This document shows, piece after piece, positions 1 to 7,801 of a DNA stretch of 10,990 bases. Source of the DNA: CAZOGW01 sp964579415. GTDB lineage: Bacteria; Actinomycetota; Acidimicrobiia; Spongiisociales; UBA5794. Location: positions 1 through 10,990 of the forward strand of contig CAZOGW010000102.1 of the NCBI GenBank assembly GCA_964579415.1. Direction: 5' to 3'. Below the pieces are notes generated by a model. It was not told the DNA's origin. It searched no databases and saw nothing but the letters and a program-made list of their open reading frames with translations. The position numbers and the translations under genes were made by a program. The stretch's first letter is position 1; each line of letters opens with the position of its first letter.

Positions 1-118
1 TGGTGGCCCAGCGGCCCTCGACGGCGGCTTTGCGGCAGCGGGCTGCCAGGTCGGCTGCGGTGGTGTAGTAGACACGGTGTCCGGTGTCGACGGCGGCGAC
101 CCTCGATGAACCTGACAT
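1..118 (-). pseudogene. istB: IS21-family IstB-like ATPase fragment, cut by the left edge and lacking its N-terminus
   Basis: The minus strand reads VAAVDTGHRVYYTTAADLAA and continues RCRKAAVEGRWAT to the window edge. This is the stretch that follows the Walker A region in IstB-type helper ATPases of IS21 elements, where similar strings (YYTTAADL, EGRW.T) are typical. The family normally has well over 100 residues before this point, including the GPxGxGKTH nucleotide-binding loop. Here the resemblance ends near position 103. The frame begins at an ATG at 116-118 and meets a stop (TGA) at 140-142, so the ATP-binding N-terminus is missing. The rest of the gene would lie left of position 1. I infer an old or broken insertion sequence next to the CO-oxidation operon. 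The family is recognised by memory of its sequence, not by a search. Confidence 0.68.
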
Positions 119-202
119 CCCATCACCTCTTGCGCGAGATCATCGGCCCTTCGAGTCATCCGGGGTCGACATGAGAGAGCTACTTCGTGGGGAGGGACAG
201 AG
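119..202. other. Short non-coding stretch between the istB fragment and the operon end
   Basis: These 84 bases lie downstream of the last small membrane gene of the cox operon. I see no convincing stem-loop followed by a T-run on the minus strand, so the operon terminator is not identified. It may lie beyond the IS fragment or have been removed by the insertion. No open reading frame of note is present. Confidence 0.4.
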
Positions 203-562
203 TCATTCCGGGTTGTAGCCGACTCCGTGGAGGAGGCGGGAGCGGCGGCGGCCGGAGGCGGGGGCGGCGGGGCCTCTTGGGGGGGCCTGGGCGGGGTCGT
301 AGGTGGCTCCGGTGACGATGCCTTCGGCCATGCCGTAGAGGAGGGGAAGGGCACCGGCGACCACGCCGCCGGTGCGGTTGATGTGCTCGATGTCGCCCTC
401 GATGGTCTCGGCGTTGGCCTTGATCTGGGCGACCAGGTCGTTGCACTCCTCGAGGTTGCCGGCGATGCGGGTGAGCTGGCCGCCGACGATCCACAGGTAG
501 ACCGCCAGCCCGGCGATGAGCAGGACGATGTCGATGACGCTCCACAGGACCAGGCCGCTCAT
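203..562 (-). CDS. Small membrane protein E, fifth of five behind coxG
   Basis: A 119-residue protein with one hydrophobic segment at about residues 4-26 (LVLWSVIDIVLLIAGLAVYL), then a polar helix at about 30-65 rich in E, N, I and L that could form a short coiled coil (NLEECNDLVAQIKANAETIE). A weakly hydrophobic stretch follows at about 66-85, then a Pro/Arg-rich basic tail (APPRGPAAPASGRRRSR). The ATG overlaps the stop of gene D by four bases (ATGA), and GGAAGGTG lies just upstream. I do not recognise a named family. Position and architecture group it with the four small genes before it. It is the longest of the set and the only one with a Pro/Arg tail. Function is unknown; a membrane-linked role beside the CO dehydrogenase is inferred from the operon only. 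Confidence 0.78.
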   Translation of the reverse strand: MSGLVLWSVIDIVLLIAGLAVYLWIVGGQLTRIAGNLEECNDLVAQIKANAETIEGDIEHINRTGGVVAGALPLLYGMAEGIVTGATYDPAQAPPRGPAAPASGRRRSRLLHGVGYNPE

Positions 563-828
563 GAGCGCACCTTCCCCAGGACCCGGCCGAGGAACAGGTG
601 GTGCTCCAGGCCTTCCGCCAGCACCAGGTCGACGCCGGCGGCGGTATCGCCGATGAGCTTGCTGTCGGCGGTGTTGGCGACGGCCTGGGTGAGGGTCGAC
701 TTGATGGAGCCGACCCGGCGATCGATGGTGCGCACCAGCAGCACCAGGATGGTGAGGAGCGCAGCCACCGCCACCACCACGACCAGGCCGAGGACGTTGG
801 CGAGCTGCCAGAGTTGCTCATGGCTCAT
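559..828 (-). CDS. Small membrane protein D, fourth of five behind coxG
   Basis: An 89-residue protein with a single transmembrane segment at about residues 12-32 (LGLVVVVAVAALLTILVLLV), directly followed by RTIDRRVGSIK. By the positive-inside rule the C-terminal part should be cytoplasmic. The rest is a predicted amphipathic helix (LTQAVANTADSKLIGDTAAG) ending in a short Leu/His/Lys/Arg tail. The start is an ATG with GGGAGG seven bases upstream, three bases after the stop of gene C. Its LTQAVANTAD segment resembles LNKAVHNTAA in gene C at the same distance from the membrane segment, suggesting C and D are duplicates. No enzyme motif or conserved cysteine is present. Family and function are unknown. 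Confidence 0.8.
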   Translation of the reverse strand: MSHEQLWQLANVLGLVVVVAVAALLTILVLLVRTIDRRVGSIKSTLTQAVANTADSKLIGDTAAGVDLVLAEGLEHHLFLGRVLGKVRS

Positions 829-831
829 GCG

Positions 832-1104
832 TCAGCCTCCCAGCCGGTGGCGGCCCCGCTTGAGGCCCTCGATGATGGTCACCGCCGAGTCGATGGTGGT
901 GTTGAGCTCGGCGAGGGCGGCGGTGTTGTGGACCGCCTTGTTGAGCCCGTCGTCGATGAGCTGGGCCTCGTCGCCGATCTTCTTCGCCAGGACCAGGATG
1001 GGGAGCACCAGGGCCACCACCACCAGCACCACGACGATGCCGATGCTGTAACCGACCGCCCAACCGGTGTTGGAGGCGCTCTCCGCTGCTGCTGCCAGTA
1101 ACAC
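832..1104 (-). CDS. Small membrane protein C, third of five behind coxG (GTG start)
   Basis: A 90-residue protein beginning at GTG (1102-1104), preceded by GAGAGGAGG, which fixes this start over a much longer open frame reaching back through neighbouring genes. An Ala/Ser-rich N-terminus (about residues 1-18) precedes one transmembrane segment at about 19-40 (GIVVVLVVVALVLPILVL). Then KK and a helical tail (IGDEAQLIDDGLNKAVHN...) end in a basic GLKRGRHRLGG. The charges predict the N-terminus outside and the tail in the cytoplasm. It lies 11 bases after gene B and three before gene D. LNKAVHNTAA and the later ...VTIIEGL find counterparts in gene D. No known family is recognised; function unknown. 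Confidence 0.78.
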   Translation of the reverse strand: MLLAAAAESASNTGWAVGYSIGIVVVLVVVALVLPILVLAKKIGDEAQLIDDGLNKAVHNTAALAELNTTIDSAVTIIEGLKRGRHRLGG

Positions 1105-1115
1105 GGTGCCTCCTC

Positions 1116-1343
1116 TCAGATCGATGCGGTGAAGTCGCGGACAGGGGCCAGGTTGGCGTTGACCGAGGGCAGCACGGTGGGCACCGTGCTGGTCTTCTCG
1201 GCGATGACCTCGACGCCCCCGGTGAGGGTGCGCAGCGTTCGCAGCGTGGCGACGAGGTGGCCGATCACCCGGATGAGACCGAGTGCGGCGGCGGCGATGA
1301 TCAGCGTGGCGATCACCAGGGTGACGATGGCGGCGGCCGGCAT
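1116..1343 (-). CDS. Small membrane protein B, second of five behind coxG
   Basis: A 75-residue protein whose N-terminal third is a transmembrane segment (about residues 4-25, AIVTLVIATLIIAAAALGLI). Basic residues follow (R, H, R, R), then a Thr/Val/Leu-rich tail. The segment TGGVEVIAEKTSTVPTVL matches AGGVGIIGEVDRVPELL of gene A in spacing and key residues (GGV..I.E...VP..L), so A and B look like a duplicated pair. The start is an ATG with AGGGGA upstream, 15 bases after gene A. There are no cysteines, metal sites or catalytic motifs. It resembles no named family I can recall. Cytoplasmic orientation of the tail is inferred from charge distribution. Confidence 0.78.
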   Translation of the reverse strand: MPAAAIVTLVIATLIIAAAALGLIRVIGHLVATLRTLRTLTGGVEVIAEKTSTVPTVLPSVNANLAPVRDFTASI

Positions 1344-1358
1344 GTGTTCCCCTCTCCC

Positions 1359-1610
1359 TCAGCCCAGCAGCTTGGCGACCGAGCCGGCGTAGCGGACCGC
1401 CCCGACGGAGACGGCTTCGACGGTTTCGTCGGTGACGGCGAGCAGTTCGGGCACCCGGTCCACCTCTCCGATGATGCCGACGCCGCCGGCGAGTATCTCG
1501 TCGGAGGCGCCCCGGATGCGTTCCAGCGCCGCCAGCACCCGGTTGAGCAGGGCGACCAGAACCGGCACCACGACCAGGAGCAGGACCACGTTGCCTATCC
1601 ACCACCACAT
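1359..1610 (-). CDS. Small membrane protein A, first of five behind coxG
   Basis: An 83-residue protein starting MWWWIGNVVLLLVVVPVL. The transmembrane segment covers about residues 3-22 and is led by three tryptophans, which often sit at the membrane interface. The remainder (NRVLAALERIRGASDEILAG, then GGVGIIGEVDRVPELL) is amphipathic and probably cytoplasmic, since Arg residues follow the membrane segment. GGAGAGAG lies just upstream of the ATG, and the gap after coxG is only 10 bases, so it is almost certainly co-transcribed with the CO dehydrogenase genes. It shares the GGV..I.E...VP..L motif with gene B. The short amphipathic tail loosely recalls single-pass scaffold proteins, but I can assign no family or function. 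Confidence 0.8.
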   Translation of the reverse strand: MWWWIGNVVLLLVVVPVLVALLNRVLAALERIRGASDEILAGGVGIIGEVDRVPELLAVTDETVEAVSVGAVRYAGSVAKLLG

Positions 1611-1620
1611 ATCTCTCTCC

Positions 1621-2205
1621 TCAGGTCCTGTTGGGCTGGTAGGGAAGGAAGAACCGTCCGGCGACCCGCTTCAGCGCCATCAGGACGGCCTGGAGGCCGA
1701 TGGCCAGCCCGCTGGCGGGCCTCGCCCCCTGGACCTGGTCGGGCGACAGGCCCCTGTCGATGGCGTCGAGGCGCGCCGTCATGTTGCCGGCGAAGTCCTT
1801 GAGCAGCACCGCGCTCACGTCGCTGATCATGCCCCGGCCGTACTGGGCGGCGGCCCCGGAGAGGAGCAGCGACTGCTCCACCTCGACCCGGGTGCCCGAG
1901 GCGAGAGGGACCAGCCGGGCGGTGAGGCCCAGGGAGGCATTACCTCGGCCTTTCTCGTCGGCGCCGGCGGCGTCGACGACCATGGTCCTGTTGGCCTCGT
2001 CGCGTTCCTTGACCTCGGCCTCGCCGGCGAACTCCATCTTCACCGGGCCCATGCGGATGCCGACCCGGCCGGCGTACTTGTCGGGCCCGACCTGCTCGCT
2101 GAGGTCGGCGCCGGGCAGGCAGGCGGCGACCTGGGGGATGTCCTGGAGGAACGCCCACACCTTGTCCACCGACTGGGGGACCTCGAAGTCGTCCTTGATC
2201 AGCAT
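1621..2205 (-). CDS. coxG: CoxG, carbon monoxide dehydrogenase accessory protein (SRPBCC fold)
   Basis: A 194-residue protein opening with MLIKDDFEVPQSVDKVWAFL and then ...DIPQVAACLPGADL, the standard start of the CoxG family. The family folds as an SRPBCC (START/Bet v1-like) lipid-binding barrel. Later strands carry GPVKMEFAGEAEV and LASGTRVEVEQSLLLSG, also typical. The last 25 or so residues (GLAIGLQAVLMALKRVAGRF) form a hydrophobic or amphipathic helix suited to touching the membrane. Family members link aerobic CO dehydrogenase to the membrane, and mycobacterial work assigns them extraction of menaquinone as electron acceptor. Start: ATG with AGGGGAGGTG just upstream, 16 bases after coxL. 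Its position directly after coxL, without coxDEF in between, is a compact arrangement. Confidence 0.93.
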   Translation of the reverse strand: MLIKDDFEVPQSVDKVWAFLQDIPQVAACLPGADLSEQVGPDKYAGRVGIRMGPVKMEFAGEAEVKERDEANRTMVVDAAGADEKGRGNASLGLTARLVPLASGTRVEVEQSLLLSGAAAQYGRGMISDVSAVLLKDFAGNMTARLDAIDRGLSPDQVQGARPASGLAIGLQAVLMALKRVAGRFFLPYQPNRT

Positions 2206-2221
2206 GCCGGCACCTCCCCTC

Positions 2222-4605
<2,384 letters not shown>

Positions 4606-4609
<4 letters not shown>

Positions 4610-5157
4610 CCGGTTACCTCCGTTGCCGCCTCCGGCGCCTCTCCGTGCAGCTTGTCGGCGGCCCACAGCACCGCCTTGACGATGTTCTGGTACCCGGTGC
4701 AGCGGCACAGGTTGCCGGCGAGCGCCCAGCGCACCTCGTCCTCGGTGGGGTGGGGGTTCTCGTCGAGCAGCGCCTTGGCGCTCATCATCATCCCCGGGGT
4801 GCAGAACCCGCACTGCAGGCCGTGCTCCTCCTTGAAGCCTTCCTGGATGGCGTGCAGCTCGCTGGGCCCGGCCAGGCCCTCCACGGTCTCGATCTCGTGG
4901 CCGTCGGCTTGCACGGCGAGGAAGGTGCAGCTCTTCACCGGCCGCCCGTCGAGCAGCACGGTGCAGGCGCCGCAGTTGCTGGTGTCACACCCGGTGTGGG
5001 TGCCGGTGAGCTTGAAACCCTGGCGCAGCAGGTGGGCCAGCAGCAGCCGCGGCTCCACCCGGACGGCCCGGCGCTCCCCGTTGACGGTGAGGGTGACCTG
5101 GCGCACCGGGATCTCGTCGACCGGCTCCGGGGTGATCTCCTCGAACAGGCTCGTCAT
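4606..5157 (-). CDS. coxS: CO dehydrogenase small subunit, two [2Fe-2S] clusters
   Basis: A 183-residue electron-transfer subunit. The plant-ferredoxin-type cluster is bound by C57, C62, C65 and C77 (GCDTSNCGAC...C). The second cluster is bound by C116, C119, C151 and C153 (CGFC and CRC in LCRCTGYQNI). All eight ligands expected in this family are present. It carries electrons from the Mo/Cu site of CoxL to FAD in CoxM. It is slightly longer than usual (about 165 residues) because of an N-terminal extension, MTSLFEEITPEPVDEIPVRQ. GAGGAGG lies seven bases before the ATG. The ATG shares its A with the coxM stop codon, and the stop overlaps the coxL start (ATGA), so M, S and L are translationally coupled in the classic form I order. 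Confidence 0.96.
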
Positions 5158-6032
5158 CAGGCAGCCTCCTCGTCGGCGCGAAGTATCCCGGTGAGGAGCC
5201 GGGTGGTGAAGACACGGACCAGTTGCCGCTTGTAGGCGACGCTACCGCGGTGGTCGCCACGGGGCTGGGCCGCCTCGGCAGCCAGCTCGGCGGCCTCCCC
5301 GATGCGGTCGGCGGTAAGCGGGCCTCCCACCAGCGCCTGGGCGGCGGCATCTGCCGCGATGGTCGACGCTCCCACCCCGGTGAGGCCGATCCCGGCCCGG
5401 GCCACGGTGCCGCCGGCACGGTCGACGGAGACGGCCACACCGGCGGTGGCGAAATCGCCCACCCGGCGCTCCAGCTTGAGGTAGCCGCCGGCGGGCACAC
5501 CCCGGGGCGCCGGCACCACCGCCTCGACGGCGATCTCGTCGTAGCCGAGGACCGTGGTGAACGGTCCCCGCACCAGATCCCTGACGGGGATGGTGCGACG
5601 GCCGCCGGCGCCCTGGGCCACCACCAGAGCGTCGAGCGAGATCATCACCGAGGCCCAGTCGCCCTGGGGATCGGCGTGGCACAGGGACCCGACCAGGGTT
5701 CCCCGGGTGCGCACGATGGGATCGGCGACGAGGGGTGCGGCGGCGGCCATGGTGGGCTGGCGTGCGGCGAGAAGGGCGGAGCGCTCCAGGTCGGCGTGGC
5801 GGGCCAGGGCGCCGACGCGGATGGTGCCGTCGTCGTCGACGGTGTGGTGGCCCAGCCCGGGGAGGTTGTTGATGTCCACCAGCATCTCGGGCGAGGCGAA
5901 GCGCAGCTTCAACAACGGGATCAGGCTCTGCCCACCGGCGAGGACCTTGGCTTCACCCCCGCCGTCGGCGAGGAGCGAAACGGCCTCTTCGATGGAGCGG
6001 GGCGCTTCGTATCGGAATCGCGAGGGATAGAT
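5157..6032 (-). CDS. coxM: CO dehydrogenase medium (FAD) subunit, apparent ATC start
   Basis: The flavoprotein subunit passes electrons from the CoxS clusters to the respiratory chain. From 6032 the frame encodes (I/M)YPSRFRYEAPRSIEEAVSLL, the expected N-terminus of CoxM, giving 291 residues against 288 in the Oligotropha enzyme. The first FAD motif is AGGQSL at 32-37. The second loop is TLVGS at 112-116, where family members have TIGGx. No in-frame ATG, GTG or TTG precedes this region; the first is a TTG at 5915, which would delete the FAD motif. A strong GGAGGAGG lies six bases before the ATC codon, so translation probably starts there, or the codon is ATG in the living genome. It follows the 90-residue gene by 22 bases and abuts coxS. 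Confidence 0.88.
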   Translation of the reverse strand: MYPSRFRYEAPRSIEEAVSLLADGGGEAKVLAGGQSLIPLLKLRFASPEMLVDINNLPGLGHHTVDDDGTIRVGALARHADLERSALLAARQPTMAAAAPLVADPIVRTRGTLVGSLCHADPQGDWASVMISLDALVVAQGAGGRRTIPVRDLVRGPFTTVLGYDEIAVEAVVPAPRGVPAGGYLKLERRVGDFATAGVAVSVDRAGGTVARAGIGLTGVGASTIAADAAAQALVGGPLTADRIGEAAELAAEAAQPRGDHRGSVAYKRQLVRVFTTRLLTGILRADEEAA

Positions 6033-6046
6033 GGCGGTCCTCCTCC
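6030..6046 (-). promoter_or_regulatory. Ribosome binding site and noncanonical start codon of coxM
   Basis: On the minus strand GGAGGAGG (6039-6046) is followed by six bases and then ATC (6030-6032). The spacing is ideal for an initiation codon at the ATC, and the protein homology also begins there. This decides the start despite the absence of ATG, GTG or TTG. Confidence 0.7.
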
Positions 6047-6054
6047 GGTGATGC

Positions 6055-6327
6055 TCAGGCTTGCTGGTCCGTGGTCTCCGGCTGGTACGGACGGGGGAAG
6101 GACTGCGGGTCGGGGACCGCCACCGGGAGGGACTCGGCCTCCGGATCGGGCCGCGGTTCCTGGTGCGGCGGCCACGGGCCTTGGACAGGTTGGCCGGCGA
6201 CCTTGAAGTAGTCGACGATCTCGGGCCATGCCCAGATGGTGGGGCTGGCTCCCGTCTTGGGAGCGTGCTCGATCAGCTCGTAGAGCCGCGGATTGCCTCG
6301 ACTGTGACCTGAAGCCTCGACTGCCAA
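6055..6327 (-). CDS. 90-residue protein of unknown function, first gene of the cox operon (TTG start)
   Basis: The start is TTG (6325-6327), with AGGGGA seven bases upstream as a good ribosome site. The N-terminal half contains LYELIEHAPKTGASPTIWAW and PEIVDYFKVAGQP and looks like a small folded helical segment with several aromatic residues. The C-terminal half is rich in Pro, Glu and Gln (PHQEPRPDPEAES, PETTDQQA) and probably disordered. There are no cysteines, no signal peptide and no membrane segment, so it should be cytoplasmic. I do not recognise a family. It ends 22 bases before coxM on the same strand and should be on the same transcript. It could be an assembly or regulatory partner of the enzyme, but nothing in the sequence shows this. 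Confidence 0.65.
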   Translation of the reverse strand: MAVEASGHSRGNPRLYELIEHAPKTGASPTIWAWPEIVDYFKVAGQPVQGPWPPHQEPRPDPEAESLPVAVPDPQSFPRPYQPETTDQQA

Positions 6328-6504
6328 CCTAACGTCCCCTAGCTAAGGGCCGACGGTTGCGCCGCCGACGGCCGGACCCCACCGGCCGGTGACGCTCTCG
6401 AAACGCCTCGCGGTACCGAACCGGCGTGGATCGTCGTCCACTGGCGCGCAGCTTACACATACGGCCCAGGGAAGGGCGGGCGAATCGCTAGTACCGTGCC
6501 GGGC
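6328..6504. promoter_or_regulatory. Divergent intergenic region between the cox operon and the cyclase gene
   Basis: This 177-base gap must hold the cox operon promoter (minus) and the promoter of the cyclase-VOC gene (plus). A 7-bp inverted repeat, CGGCCGG (6369-6375) and CCGGCCG (6382-6388) around a six-base loop, lies in the presumed cox leader or operator region. A short palindrome CGGTACCG sits at 6411-6418. The most A/T-rich spot is near 6452-6462 (CTTACACATAC). I could not place a convincing -35/-10 pair for the cox operon. Confidence 0.5.
6492..6497 (+). promoter_or_regulatory. Candidate -10 element for a leaderless cyclase-VOC transcript
   Basis: TACCGT fits the actinobacterial TAnnnT -10 pattern and ends seven bases before the ATG at 6505, the spacing at which transcription would begin at the start codon itself. 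No Shine-Dalgarno sequence is visible near that ATG, consistent with leaderless translation. This favours ATG 6505 over the GTG at 6496. Confidence 0.35.
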
Positions 6505-7752
6505 ATGGCGGACAGGCGGGCGCTCTTCGACTTCGCGGTGACCTTCTCCAACGGGGGCGGCCTCCAGGGGCAGGGTTTCAAGCTCGACATCGACGGGGAC
6601 GACATCGAGGACGACGCCCTCGCCGCTCACATCGTGGCGGATCTACGCCTCCTCATGGTCGACGAGGTGCACATCCTCGCCAAGACCATCGTCGCCGAGC
6701 GGCACAAGCGCCCGGCCGTCCCCGCCGCGGGGGAAGCGGCCGGTGGGTCGCGCATCGTCGACCTGAGCCATACGGTGGCCGACGGGACGGTCACCTACCG
6801 CGGGCTGCCGGCGCCGGTGATCACCGACCACCTCACCCGGGAGGCGTCCCGTGACGTCTACGAGCCGGGCACCGAGTTCCAGATCGGCCGCATCGAGATG
6901 GTGTCCAACACCGGCACCTATATCGACACCCCGTTCCACCGCTTCGACGGCGGGTACGACCTGGCCGGCCTCGATGCCTCCCGGGCGGCGGACCTGCCGG
7001 GGACCGTGGTGCGGGTCACCGGCGCCGCAGGCCGCGCCATCGGCTGGGAGCACTTCGCCGCGGTGCCGGTGATGGGCCGGGCGGTGCTGGTGGAGACCGG
7101 CTGGTCCCGCCATTGGGGCACAGAGGGGTACTTCGACGGCCACCCCCACCTCACCGCCGACGCCGCCGCCTACCTGCGGGACCACGGAGCCGCCCTGGTC
7201 GGCATCGACTCGCTCAACATCGACGACACCTCCACCGGCGCCCGCCCGGTGCACACCACCCTGCTCGAGGCCGGCATCCCGGTCGTCGAGCACCTGGCCG
7301 GCCTGGACGCTCTGCCGGCGGAGGGGTTCCGCTTCACCGCTCTCCCCCCGAAGGTGGCGGGCATGGGGACGTTCCCGGTGAGGGCGTTCGCCGTGCTCGG
7401 CACCGCGCCCACCGAGCAGTTGGTGCCGGTACTGCGCGTCTTCGACGCCGACGCCGCCGTGGCGTGGTACCGCCGCCTCCGGTTCGAGCACGTCGGCACG
7501 CACCGGTTCGAGCCGGGCTTGCCTCGCTACGTCTTCTTGCGCCGCGGCGACATTCACCTGCACCTTTCCGAGCACGCCGGCGACGCCCCGCCACACGGCC
7601 TCGTCTACTTCTACGTGGACGACGTCGACGCCGTCGCCGCAGAGTTCGGCGTCACGCCCGAAACCAAGCCGTGGCAGATGCGCGAGATCGGTCTCACCGA
7701 CCCCGCCGGCAACAGGGTCAGGATCGGCTCCCCCGCGGACCCGACCGCCTGA
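6505..7752 (+). CDS. Three-domain protein: unknown N-terminal domain, cyclase-like domain, VOC domain
   Basis: A 415-residue protein. Residues 1-70 form a small domain I cannot name (FAVTFSNGGGLQGQGF, then LRLLMVDEVHILAK). Residues 82-302 resemble the cyclase/kynurenine formamidase family (RIVDLSHTV, NTGTYIDTPFH, TGWSRHWGT, GIDSLNIDD, HTTLLEAGIPVVEHL). The family metal motif HxGTHxDxPxH is here NTGTYIDTPFH (135-145): the first two histidines are Asn and Tyr, while D141, H145, H250 and E262 remain. Residues 308-412 look like a glyoxalase/bleomycin-resistance (VOC) half-barrel (FDADAAVAWYRRL, GDIHLHLSEH, LTDPAGNRVRI). Start choice rests on the leaderless promoter fit; GTG at 6496 is the alternative. 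It is divergent from the cox operon, and substrate and reaction are unknown. A 12-base palindrome (CCCGCCGGCGGG, 7757-7768) follows the stop. Confidence 0.85.
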   Translation: MADRRALFDFAVTFSNGGGLQGQGFKLDIDGDDIEDDALAAHIVADLRLLMVDEVHILAKTIVAERHKRPAVPAAGEAAGGSRIVDLSHTVADGTVTYRGLPAPVITDHLTREASRDVYEPGTEFQIGRIEMVSNTGTYIDTPFHRFDGGYDLAGLDASRAADLPGTVVRVTGAAGRAIGWEHFAAVPVMGRAVLVETGWSRHWGTEGYFDGHPHLTADAAAYLRDHGAALVGIDSLNIDDTSTGARPVHTTLLEAGIPVVEHLAGLDALPAEGFRFTALPPKVAGMGTFPVRAFAVLGTAPTEQLVPVLRVFDADAAVAWYRRLRFEHVGTHRFEPGLPRYVFLRRGDIHLHLSEHAGDAPPHGLVYFYVDDVDAVAAEFGVTPETKPWQMREIGLTDPAGNRVRIGSPADPTA

Positions 7753-7789
7753 TTCACCCGCCGGCGGGACCGGCGCAGCGACGCGCTGA

Positions 7790-7795
7790 TAGCAT
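7790..7795 (+). promoter_or_regulatory. Candidate -10 element for a leaderless DUF1801 transcript
   Basis: TAGCAT (TAnnnT) ends six bases before the GTG at 7802, and no ribosome binding site is visible between. It lies inside a perfect 6-bp inverted repeat, GCTGAT (7785-7790), AGC, ATCAGC (7794-7799), which could also bind a regulator. Confidence 0.35.
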
Positions 7796-7801
7796 CAGCT
7801 C

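Noticed and set aside
832..1608. A single 258-residue protein spanning small genes A to C
   Set aside because: Only its last 90 residues (from GTG 1104, with a strong ribosome site) look like a protein. The rest is an Arg/Gly-rich off-frame reading of genes A and B.
4610..4813. N-terminal extension of CoxL beyond the ATG at 4609
   Set aside because: The extra residues are the coxS gene read out of frame. Homology and the GGAGGT site both place the start at 4609.
5157..5915. coxM starting at the TTG at 5915 (252 residues)
   Set aside because: This removes the first 39 residues, including the AGGQSL FAD-binding motif, although clear CoxM homology continues upstream to the ATC at 6032.
6643..7596. 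Minus-strand open frame of 317 codons opposite the cyclase-VOC gene
   Set aside because: It is antisense to a gene with three recognisable domains or segments and has shadow-type composition with no motif.
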